From: an uncultured Eubacteriales bacterium
Lineage (GTDB): Bacteria > Bacillota > Clostridia > Oscillospirales > Oscillospiraceae
Reading direction: 5' to 3'
NCBI GenBank assembly: GCA_902496595.1
Contig: CABVBV010000124.1
Span: 1-6,371, forward strand
DNA length: 6,371 nucleotides
The position numbers and the translations under genes are program-made. The notes under the pieces were generated by a model. The model did no database searches. It was given only the letters and a program-made list of their open reading frames with translations, and was not told the DNA's origin. Every line of letters begins with the position of its first letter. Position 1 is the first letter of the stretch. Positions 1 to 5,419 of the stretch are shown piece by piece.

Positions 1-1485
1 ATGAACCAGATCCGTCAGCTGGCCGGTATGCGCGGCCTTATGGCTAACACCGCAGGCAAGACCATCGAGATCCCCATCAAGTCGAACTTCCGCGAAGGCC
101 TGTCCGTCCTGGAGTACTTCGTCTCCAGCCGAGGCGCCCGCAAGGGCCTGGCCGATACCGCCCTGCGTACTGCGGACTCCGGCTACCTGACCCGTCGTCT
201 GGTCGACGTCTCGCAGGACGTCATCATCCGCGAGGACGACTGCGGCACGCACGAGGGCGTCTGGGCCTCGGCAGTGTATGAGAAGGGGCAGGAAGTCCAG
301 TCGCTGGCGGTCAGCATCCACGGCAGATATCCGGCTGTGCCGGTGGTCGATCCGCTGACCGGAGAGGTCATATTCGGCACCGACCATATGCTCATGCCCG
401 AAGATGCGGCGATCCTCAAGGCGCACGGAATTGAAAAAGTCCTCATCCGCAGCGTACTGGCCTGCGAGGCCAAGAGCGGCGTGTGTGCGAAGTGCTACGG
501 CATAAACCTGGCCGTCGGCCAGCCGGTGAACCCGGGCGAGGCTGTCGGCGTCATTGCGGCGCAGTCCATAGGCGAGCCCGGCACCCAGCTCACGATGCGA
601 ACCTTCCACACCGGCGGCGTCGCCGGCGACGATATCACCCAGGGTCTTCCCAGGGTCGAGGAGCTCTTCGAGGCCAGAAAGCCGAAGAAGATGGCAGTCC
701 TCAGCGAGATCAGCGGCACCGTCTCAATCTCGGAGACGAGGAAGAACGCGGTGTTTGCCATTTCGGTCACGAACGAGGCCGATGGGGACACGAGGGTCTA
801 CACTGTACCCTACTCCGCCGGTATTCTTGTCTCGAACGGAGACCATGTTGACAAGGGCCAGGAGCTGACCGCAGGTGCGCTCAACCCGCACGACGTACTG
901 AGTATCCGCGGCATCGACGACGACGAGTTCGGACGTCAGGGCGTGCGGAACTATCTGGTGCAGGAGGTACAGAAGGTGTACCGCCAGCAGGGCGTCGATA
1001 TCAACGACAAGCACATCGAGGTCATTGTCCGCCAGATGATGCGCAAGGTACGTGTCGAGGACGCGGGCGACACGAAGCTGCTCTCCGGAGCGACCGTGGA
1101 CGTATCCGAGCTCAAGACCGCTAACGAGGAAGTCAGGAACCGTATGGCTGCGGGTGAGACCGGTGAGAACGGCGAGCCGCTGCGCGAGGCCACCTACACC
1201 CAACTGCTTATGGGCATCACGAAGGCCTCTCTCGCAACGGAGAGCTTCCTGTCCGCCGCCTCCTTCCAGGAGACGACAAAGGTGCTGACCGAGGCAGCGA
1301 TAAAGGGCAAGGTAGACCATCTTGTCGGCCTCAAGGAAAACGTAATTATCGGCAAGCTCATCCCCGCCGGCTCCGGCCTCGCCACCTATCGGAACTTCGA
1401 GTCCGAGACTGACGAAGAGATTGAGTCCGAGCCCGAAGAGTACGTAGACCTCTCCGTGCTCGTGAACCGCTCAAACGCTCTATAA
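1..1485 (+). CDS. rpoC: DNA-directed RNA polymerase subunit beta' (RpoC), C-terminal part, 5' end outside window
   Basis: This is the largest catalytic subunit of RNA polymerase; 494 C-terminal residues are visible and the rest lies upstream of the window. The ATG at base 1 is almost certainly an internal Met, because the conserved F-loop segment IRQLAGMRGLMA (4-15) begins at once and beta' proteins have several hundred residues before it. The bridge helix lies at about 28-62 (NFREGL...SGYLTRR). The second zinc site has all four cysteines: C81, C155, C162 and C165. The trigger loop (GEPGTQLTMRTFHTGG, 191-206) keeps Q196, M199, R200 and H203, which contact the incoming nucleotide. The E. coli-type large insertion in the trigger loop is absent; the chain runs straight into ITQGLPRVEELFEARKPK. 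The conserved end GITKASLATES...LIPAGSG spans 405-459, followed by an acidic tail (466-480). It ends in TAA just before a strong terminator. No frameshift is seen. Identity is certain. Confidence 0.98.
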   Translation: MNQIRQLAGMRGLMANTAGKTIEIPIKSNFREGLSVLEYFVSSRGARKGLADTALRTADSGYLTRRLVDVSQDVIIREDDCGTHEGVWASAVYEKGQEVQSLAVSIHGRYPAVPVVDPLTGEVIFGTDHMLMPEDAAILKAHGIEKVLIRSVLACEAKSGVCAKCYGINLAVGQPVNPGEAVGVIAAQSIGEPGTQLTMRTFHTGGVAGDDITQGLPRVEELFEARKPKKMAVLSEISGTVSISETRKNAVFAISVTNEADGDTRVYTVPYSAGILVSNGDHVDKGQELTAGALNPHDVLSIRGIDDDEFGRQGVRNYLVQEVQKVYRQQGVDINDKHIEVIVRQMMRKVRVEDAGDTKLLSGATVDVSELKTANEEVRNRMAAGETGENGEPLREATYTQLLMGITKASLATESFLSAASFQETTKVLTEAAIKGKVDHLVGLKENVIIGKLIPAGSGLATYRNFESETDEEIESEPEEYVDLSVLVNRSNAL

Positions 1486-1493
1486 AACAAAAC

Positions 1494-1530
1494 AAAACCG
1501 GCCCGGAGCGCCTTGCTCCGGGCCGGTTTT
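1494..1530. terminator. Bidirectional intrinsic terminator between rpoC and the liv operon
   Basis: Arms 1494-1509 and 1515-1530 form a perfect 16-bp inverted repeat (AAAACCGGCCCGGAGC and its complement) around a 5-base loop, GCCTT. On the plus strand the stem ends in TTTT followed by GTCTGT, giving a terminator 9 bases after the rpoC stop codon. On the minus strand the same stem is followed by TTTTGTTTTGTTTTATAG, an even richer T-tract, so it can also stop transcripts arriving from livF. The GC-rich core, A/T-rich base and position between convergent genes are all typical. Seen directly in the sequence; termination in both directions is inferred. Confidence 0.93.
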
Positions 1531-1550
1531 GTCTGTCAAAGAAAGCGAGG

Positions 1551-1583
1551 CCCCCTGATGCAGTTATTATCCTGCTCAGGGGG
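1551..1583 (-). terminator. Probable first terminator of the liv operon
   Basis: An 8-bp stem (CCCCCTGA 1551-1558 with TCAGGGGG 1576-1583) is extended by four more pairs (1560-1563 with 1572-1575) past one bulged base, with a loop of about 8 bases. Read on the minus strand, it begins 17 bases past the livF stop and is followed within a few bases by GCTTTCTTTG, a moderate T-tract. It is weaker than the neighbouring perfect stem at 1494-1530, and the two in series would stop liv transcription. On the plus strand it is followed by TCTTCTGT and could act as a weak back-up for rpoC. Confidence 0.7.
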
Positions 1584-1600
1584 TCTTCTGTAAAAACACT

Positions 1601-2299
1601 TTATGTGCCCAGGTACGCGGCCTTTATTGCTGGGTCGTTCAGGAGCTGTTTGCCCTGGCCGGTCATGGTTATGTTGCCGGTCTCGAGCACGTACCCTATG
1701 TCGGCAATTCGCAGTGCCATATTTGCATTCTGCTCTATCAGCAGTACGGTGACACCCATGCGGTTTATCTCCTTGATGATGTCGAAGATGCCCTTCACGA
1801 CGATGGGCGCGAGGCCCAGCGAGGGTTCGTCCATCATGATGATCTTCGGCCGGCTCATGAGCGCCCTGCCGACTGCCAGCATCTGCTGTTCGCCTCCCGA
1901 GAGCGTGCCTGCCGCCTGCCAGGAGCGCTCCTTCAGCCTCGGGAAAAGCTCGTAGACCCAATTCAGATCTTGCGTGAGATCGTCTTTCCTCAGGTATGCG
2001 CCTATCCTCAGATTCTCCAGCACGGTGAGATCGGGAAACACCCTCCTGCCCTCCGGCACGAGCGTCACGCCCTTCGCCACTATCTTGTCCGGCGACAGGC
2101 CCGTTATATCCTCTCCCTGCAGGTGTATCCTGCCCTTGGCTGGCTTCACCAAGCCCGCTATCGTGCGCAGCGTCGTGCTCTTGCCTGCGCCGTTCGCGCC
2201 GATGAGGGTGACTATCTTGCGCTCCGGCACCTCGAAACTGATGCCCTTGACGGCCTCTATGCCGCCGTAGCTGACTTTCAGCCCGTCGATTTTAAGCAT
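1601..2299 (-). CDS. livF: Branched-chain amino acid ABC transporter, ATP-binding protein LivF
   Basis: One of the two cytoplasmic ATPases that power branched-chain amino acid import. It has 232 residues, the usual LivF length. Walker A is GANGAGKST (34-42). The signature LSGGEQQ is at 133-139. Walker B with the catalytic Glu is IIMMDEPS (153-160; D157, E158), and the D-loop is SLGLAP (160-165). Two LivF traits separate it from LivG: VPEGRRVFPDLTVLENL (81-97) sits where other ABC ATPases have the Q-loop Gln, and LLIEQNAN (187-193 region) has Gln in place of the switch His. The C-terminus AAYLGT is typical. The start overlaps the end of livG by 8 bases and has only a modest ribosome site (GGGGGTG, 2307-2313, 7-base spacer), so translation is probably coupled to livG. 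It is the last gene of the operon. About half of its Ile codons are ATA and about half of its Arg codons AGG. UrtE-type urea ATPases are similar, but no urease gene is present. Confidence 0.95.
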   Translation of the reverse strand: MLKIDGLKVSYGGIEAVKGISFEVPERKIVTLIGANGAGKSTTLRTIAGLVKPAKGRIHLQGEDITGLSPDKIVAKGVTLVPEGRRVFPDLTVLENLRIGAYLRKDDLTQDLNWVYELFPRLKERSWQAAGTLSGGEQQMLAVGRALMSRPKIIMMDEPSLGLAPIVVKGIFDIIKEINRMGVTVLLIEQNANMALRIADIGYVLETGNITMTGQGKQLLNDPAIKAAYLGT

Positions 2300-3146
2300 C
2301 GTCCGACACCCCCAAGTAAGCCTCTATGACCTTCGGGTCGTTCTGCACCTGCGCGGGCGTGCCCTGCGCGATGAGCTTGCCGAAGTCCAGGACATAGATC
2401 CTGTCCGAAAACTGCATGACGAGATCCATATGGTGCTCTATCATGAACACGGTCAGATTGTGCGTCTCCTTTATCTGCACGATGAACTCACCGAGTTCCT
2501 TTGTCTCCTGCGGGTTCATGCCAGCGGCGGGCTCGTCCAGCAGCAACAGCTTCGGCTCGGTTGCCAGGGCCCTGGCGATCTCAAGCCTTCTCTGTATGCC
2601 GTAGGGCAGGCTGCCCGCGACCTCGTCCTTCAGGTGGCCCAGGTTCTGCTCCTCGAGCAGGGCCATGGCCTCCTCCTGCATTCTCTTTTCCTCAGTCCGG
2701 TTTATCCTGAATGTGGCGGAGAACACGTTCTGCTTCGCCCTCATATGCTTTGCGATGAGCACATTCTCAAGCACCGTCAACGAGGAAAACAGCCTGATAT
2801 TCTGGAATGTCCTGGCTATGCCCAGCTCGGTTATCCTGTCAGGGGTGGGCGCGATGACCAGTCCTGTGAATTTATTGGCGTCTTCGCCCAGGTACGCCTT
2901 CCTCATTTTGCCCTGCGGGTGGTTTCTGACTATGTCCTTTCCCTCAAAGCTGACCTTGCCGTTCGTGGGCTGGTACACGCCCGTGACGCAGTTGAAAGCC
3001 GTGGTCTTGCCCGCGCCGTTGGGGCCTATGAGGGCCACTATCTCTCCCCTGTTGACCTCGAGAGAGAGGTCGTTCACGGCCACGACGCCGCCGAACTGCA
3101 TGGTTATGTTCTGCAGGCTCAGCACATTTTCAAGCTTTTCGCTCAT
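2292..3146 (-). CDS. livG: Branched-chain amino acid ABC transporter, ATP-binding protein LivG
   Basis: Partner ATPase of LivF; 284 residues, longer than the roughly 255 of E. coli LivG. Walker A is GPNGAGKTT (41-49). The Q-loop is ARTFQNIRLF (111-120, Q115). The signature is the LivG form LPYGIQRRLEIARAL (180-194) rather than LSGGQ. Walker B is LLLLDEPAAGMNP (200-212; D204, E205), and the switch His is H238 in MIEHHMDLVM. The C-terminus IEAYLGV is family-typical. The extra length lies mainly between Walker A and the Q-loop (about 73-103), a charged stretch including MRKAYLGEDANKFTG. The start codon overlaps the livM stop as ATGA (3143-3146). A strong ribosome site, GGGAGG (3156-3161, 9-base spacer), lies inside the Gly-Gly codons at the end of livM and supports this start. 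The gene overlaps livF at its 3' end. Assignment as LivG is firm; the exact substrate is inferred. Confidence 0.95.
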   Translation of the reverse strand: MSEKLENVLSLQNITMQFGGVVAVNDLSLEVNRGEIVALIGPNGAGKTTAFNCVTGVYQPTNGKVSFEGKDIVRNHPQGKMRKAYLGEDANKFTGLVIAPTPDRITELGIARTFQNIRLFSSLTVLENVLIAKHMRAKQNVFSATFRINRTEEKRMQEEAMALLEEQNLGHLKDEVAGSLPYGIQRRLEIARALATEPKLLLLDEPAAGMNPQETKELGEFIVQIKETHNLTVFMIEHHMDLVMQFSDRIYVLDFGKLIAQGTPAQVQNDPKVIEAYLGVSDDA

Positions 3147-4330
3147 TTCGCGGCACCTCCCTCAGCCTGTGCCGCTGTGGGCGCTTTTTTTCGCTTTTTG
3201 AAGAGGTCGGAGAGCTCCTTCTGGCCCATGAGGCCCTTGCGGAAGAAGAGCACGACGACCATGATGATGACCGAGAACACGACCAGCCTGAAGCCGCTCC
3301 TGAACAGGCTCGACTGGATGCCGAGGAATTTGCCGCTGTCGAGGCCGCGCAGCCACCACTCGGAGCAGGCTATGAAGAGGAAGCTCGCGATGCAGCTGCC
3401 CGTCACGGAGCCAAGTCCGCCGAGCACGACGATGAGCAGTATCTCGTAGGTCATCGAAGACTTGAACTGTGTCGCCTGTATGGTGTTCATGAACATCGCC
3501 AGCAGCGCGCCGCCCACGCCTGCGAAGAAGCAGGAGATGCTGAAGGCCATCTGTTTGTGCCTGAAAAGCCTGATGCCCATGGCCTCGGCGGCGATCTCGT
3601 CCTCACGTATGGCCTTGAAGGCGCGGCCGTAGGACGAGTTTATGAGCAGCACGATTATGAGTATGCAGATGGACGCCACGAACACAGGCACGAAGGTCGC
3701 GAAGGACACCTGCGTGCCGCCGATGTTGAAGGTGAAGTCCGAGAGCCTGGTGTAGCCGCGCAGCACGTTCGAGCCGTTCGTGATAGGGCCGAACTTCTGC
3801 CACTGGAAGATGGCCTTGATTATCTCGGCAAAGCCCAGCGTGGCTATCGCAAGATAGTCGCTCTTGAGCCTGAGCACCGGAAGGCCGATGAGCCAGGCGA
3901 AAAACGCCGCCACGACGCCGGCGAGCAGCATCGCCAGCAGCGCACCGATTATCATGCCCGGCGCGGCCATGGCCTCCAGCCCGAAGATGCCGTTTATCGC
4001 CTCCTGGAAGGAGAAGTTGATTGCAGCGTCATAGTACTGGTACACGCCAGCGATGCTCTCCGACGGGATGGAGAAGATGGCGTAAGTGTACGCGCCTATG
4101 AGCATGAAGCCAGCCTGGCCGAGCGAGAAGAGGCCCGTGAAGCCGTTGAGCAGGTTCATCGACACCGCGACCAGCGCGTAGACCGCGCTCTTGCGCACGA
4201 CGGTTATGAGCATATAAAACTTCGATGTGGCCGTGATGGCCTGATCCATCCAGATGCACAGCGCGTAGAGTATTATGAGGCAGGCCGCCGTTATGAGCAG
4301 CTTTGTGAGTTTCTTTTTCTTCGTATCCAT
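3143..4330 (-). CDS. livM: Branched-chain amino acid ABC transporter, permease LivM
   Basis: One of two inner-membrane permease subunits forming the translocation path. It has 395 residues, close to E. coli LivM (about 425) and longer than many homologues. It starts MDTKKKK, then a first hydrophobic segment (about 11-29), followed by the family motif LNGFTGLFSLGQAGFMLIGAY (61-81; the core GLFSLGQAGF is highly conserved). Further membrane segments lie at about 125-149, 207-230, 262-281, 296-322 and 348-363. The coupling helix region that docks on the ATPases is YGRAFKAIREDEIAAEAMG (234-252), the form of the EAA loop in this family. LRLKSDYLAIATLGFAEI (153-170) is another strong LivM hallmark. 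The C-terminal tail after GLMGQ is basic then Ala/Gly-rich (378-395). The start has a ribosome site GGAGGG (4338-4343) touching the livH stop. The stop overlaps the livG start by 4 bases. Confidence 0.95.
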   Translation of the reverse strand: MDTKKKKLTKLLITAACLIILYALCIWMDQAITATSKFYMLITVVRKSAVYALVAVSMNLLNGFTGLFSLGQAGFMLIGAYTYAIFSIPSESIAGVYQYYDAAINFSFQEAINGIFGLEAMAAPGMIIGALLAMLLAGVVAAFFAWLIGLPVLRLKSDYLAIATLGFAEIIKAIFQWQKFGPITNGSNVLRGYTRLSDFTFNIGGTQVSFATFVPVFVASICILIIVLLINSSYGRAFKAIREDEIAAEAMGIRLFRHKQMAFSISCFFAGVGGALLAMFMNTIQATQFKSSMTYEILLIVVLGGLGSVTGSCIASFLFIACSEWWLRGLDSGKFLGIQSSLFRSGFRLVVFSVIIMVVVLFFRKGLMGQKELSDLFKKRKKAPTAAQAEGGAAK

Positions 4331-4337
4331 GCTTCCG

Positions 4338-4343
4338 CCCTCC
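4338..4343 (-). promoter_or_regulatory. Ribosome binding site of livM
   Basis: GGAGGG on the minus strand, directly after the livH TGA (4344-4346) and 7 bases before the livM ATG (4328-4330). It fills almost half of the 13-base gap, so ribosomes ending livH are in place to reinitiate on livM. It fixes the livM start. Confidence 0.85.
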
Positions 4344-5270
4344 TCAGACCTTGTCCGTAGCCTTCTCGCCGAAGAGGCCGGTGGGCTTGAAGACGAGAAT
4401 TATGATGAGCAGGACGAAAGTGAAGGCGTCCGCGAAGGTCGAGAGCCCGATGCCCGTCGGGATTACGCCGTAGGCCACGAGCAGGGTGTCGAGGCCCTTT
4501 ATAATATTCTCGCAGATGCCGATGATGAACGCGCCTATGACAGCGCCGGGTATGGAGCCTATGCCGCCGAACACCGCCGCGACAAAGGCCTTCAGGCCGG
4601 GCATCGCGCCCACAGTCGGCGTGACGCCGGGGTAGTTCGTGAAAAACAGCATGGAGCCGATGGCCGCGAGGAAGGAGCCGATGATGAAGGTCATCGAGAT
4701 GACGTTGTTTATCTTGATGCCCATGAGCGTGCTCGTCTCGAAGTCCTTTGCCACGGCGCGCATGGCCATGCCTATCTTCGTGTGGTTTATGAGCAGCACC
4801 AGCAGCACGACGAGTATGAGCGTCAGCACCGGCGTCACCAGCGTTACCATCTTTGTCGTCGCGCCGAAGATGCTCACAGTGTCGGAGACCCAGGGCATGG
4901 TCGGGTAGTTCTTGTTCAGGCCGCCGGTGATGTAGAGCGCGAGGTTCTGCAGCAGGTAGCTCACGCCTATGGCGCTTATCATGACGGACATCCTCGGCGC
5001 GGAGCGCAGGGGCTTGTAGGCCACGCGCTCTATGATGAAGCCCAGCAGCACCGTGAATACTATTACAAATGGTATCGCCAGCCACAGCGGCATCCAGGTC
5101 ACCGCATATACCATCATGAGGCCCGCGACCATGAACACGTCGCCGTGGGCGAAGTTTATGAGTCTCAATATGCCGTAGACCATCGTGTAGCCGACGGCTA
5201 TGAGCGCGTACTGCCCGCCGACGGAGATGCCGGAGAGCAGGTACGGCAACAGTTTATCAAAAAAGTCCAT
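4344..5270 (-). CDS. livH: Branched-chain amino acid ABC transporter, permease LivH
   Basis: Second inner-membrane permease subunit, partner of LivM. It has 308 residues, the same length as E. coli LivH. The N-terminus LLSGISVGGQYALIAVGYTMVYG (11-33) and the following LRLINFAHGDVFMVAG (35-50) are LivH hallmarks. About eight hydrophobic segments follow, including 62-80, 96-116, 143-162, 192-211, 226-255 and 281-295. The cytoplasmic coupling loop is TKIGMAMRAVAKDFETSTLMGI (164-185). GLKAFVAAVFGGIGSIPGAVIGAF (225-248) is the conserved distal motif, and the end FKPTGLFGEK (294-303) is typical. The ATG is preceded by a near-ideal ribosome site GGGGAGG (5278-5284) with a 7-base spacer, so the start is secure. 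It lies 149 bases downstream of the binding-protein gene, the only sizeable gap in the operon, and 13 bases upstream of livM. Confidence 0.96.
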   Translation of the reverse strand: MDFFDKLLPYLLSGISVGGQYALIAVGYTMVYGILRLINFAHGDVFMVAGLMMVYAVTWMPLWLAIPFVIVFTVLLGFIIERVAYKPLRSAPRMSVMISAIGVSYLLQNLALYITGGLNKNYPTMPWVSDTVSIFGATTKMVTLVTPVLTLILVVLLVLLINHTKIGMAMRAVAKDFETSTLMGIKINNVISMTFIIGSFLAAIGSMLFFTNYPGVTPTVGAMPGLKAFVAAVFGGIGSIPGAVIGAFIIGICENIIKGLDTLLVAYGVIPTGIGLSTFADAFTFVLLIIILVFKPTGLFGEKATDKV

Positions 5271-5277
5271 TGAGCGT

Positions 5278-5284
5278 CCTCCCC
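5278..5284 (-). promoter_or_regulatory. Ribosome binding site of livH
   Basis: GGGGAGG on the minus strand, 7 bases before the livH ATG (5268-5270). It is a strong match to the anti-Shine-Dalgarno sequence and settles the start codon. It lies about 14 bases downstream of the hairpin at 5298-5337, so that hairpin leaves the site free. Confidence 0.85.
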
Positions 5285-5297
5285 AATGCTCGCGCCG

Positions 5298-5337
5298 CCT
5301 CGAAAGCGCGGTCGCCGCGTTTGCCGCGTTTTCGACG
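5298..5337 (-). promoter_or_regulatory. Intercistronic hairpin upstream of livH
   Basis: Arms 5298-5311 and 5324-5337 are 14-base inverted repeats pairing at 12 positions in the mRNA (one G-G and one A-C mismatch), with a 12-base loop. After the stem the mRNA reads CGGCGCGAGC, with no T-tract, so this is not a standard intrinsic terminator. Hairpins in this position, between a binding-protein gene and its permease genes, are known in other ABC operons to protect the upstream message from 3' decay or to reduce readthrough. That role here is inferred; only the folding potential is seen. Confidence 0.6.
5314..5331. repeat. Tandem 9-base direct repeat GCCGCGTTT x2
   Basis: Two exact adjacent copies of GCCGCGTTT (5314-5322 and 5323-5331) lie in the gap between the binding-protein gene and livH. 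The first copy occupies most of the loop of the hairpin at 5298-5337, and the second forms most of its distal arm. The first copy could therefore compete for pairing with the proximal arm, or the pair may simply reflect a small duplication by slippage. No function can be assigned. Confidence 0.7.
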
Positions 5338-5361
5338 CAGCGCAGGCAATATATCGGGGCT

Positions 5362-5388
5362 AAGGCGGAGGCTCACGCCCCCGCCCTT
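5362..5388 (-). promoter_or_regulatory. Hairpin downstream of the binding-protein gene
   Basis: On the mRNA strand AAGGGCGGGGG (5388 down to 5378) pairs with CCTCCGCCTT (5371 down to 5362): ten pairs including one G-U, with one bulged G and a 6-base loop. It lies about 31 bases past the binding-protein stop codon. The sequence after it is AGCCCCGATATATT, lacking the T-run of an intrinsic terminator. It could form the 3' boundary of a stable binding-protein mRNA or cause partial termination. The function is inferred. Confidence 0.55.
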
Positions 5389-5419
5389 GCCCTTAAAAGT
5401 CTTCGCTTATCGTTTAAAA

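Noticed and set aside
1..3. ATG at base 1 as the true start of a short rpoC-like gene
   Set aside because: It sits just before the F-loop motif, deep inside beta'; the same Met-Asn-Gln-Ile run occurs internally in RpoC proteins. The gene is cut by the window edge.
724..1320. Minus-strand open frame of 198 codons inside rpoC
   Set aside because: Antisense to the strongly conserved C-terminal part of RpoC; no recognisable motif, explained by codon bias of rpoC.
2430..3449. Long plus-strand open frame opposite livG and livM (339 codons)
   Set aside because: Antisense to two well-supported genes, with skewed His/Arg/Leu-rich composition and no recognisable domain. GC-rich coding DNA commonly yields such frames.
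3557..5273. Plus-strand open frames opposite livM and livH (3557-4360 and 4275-5273)
   Set aside because: They mirror the permease codons, giving Arg/His/Glu/Tyr-rich low-complexity products with no domain or convincing ribosome site.
5348..5355. GATATATT on the minus strand as a -10 box for an internal livH promoter
   Set aside because: No acceptable -35 hexamer lies about 17 bases upstream, and the surrounding sequence is GC-rich and partly in a hairpin. Not enough to call a promoter.
5271..5419. Riboswitch, T-box or leader peptide in the gap before livH
   Set aside because: No T-box motif, no Leu/Ile/Val-rich short reading frame and no terminator/antiterminator pair could be found in the 149 bases.
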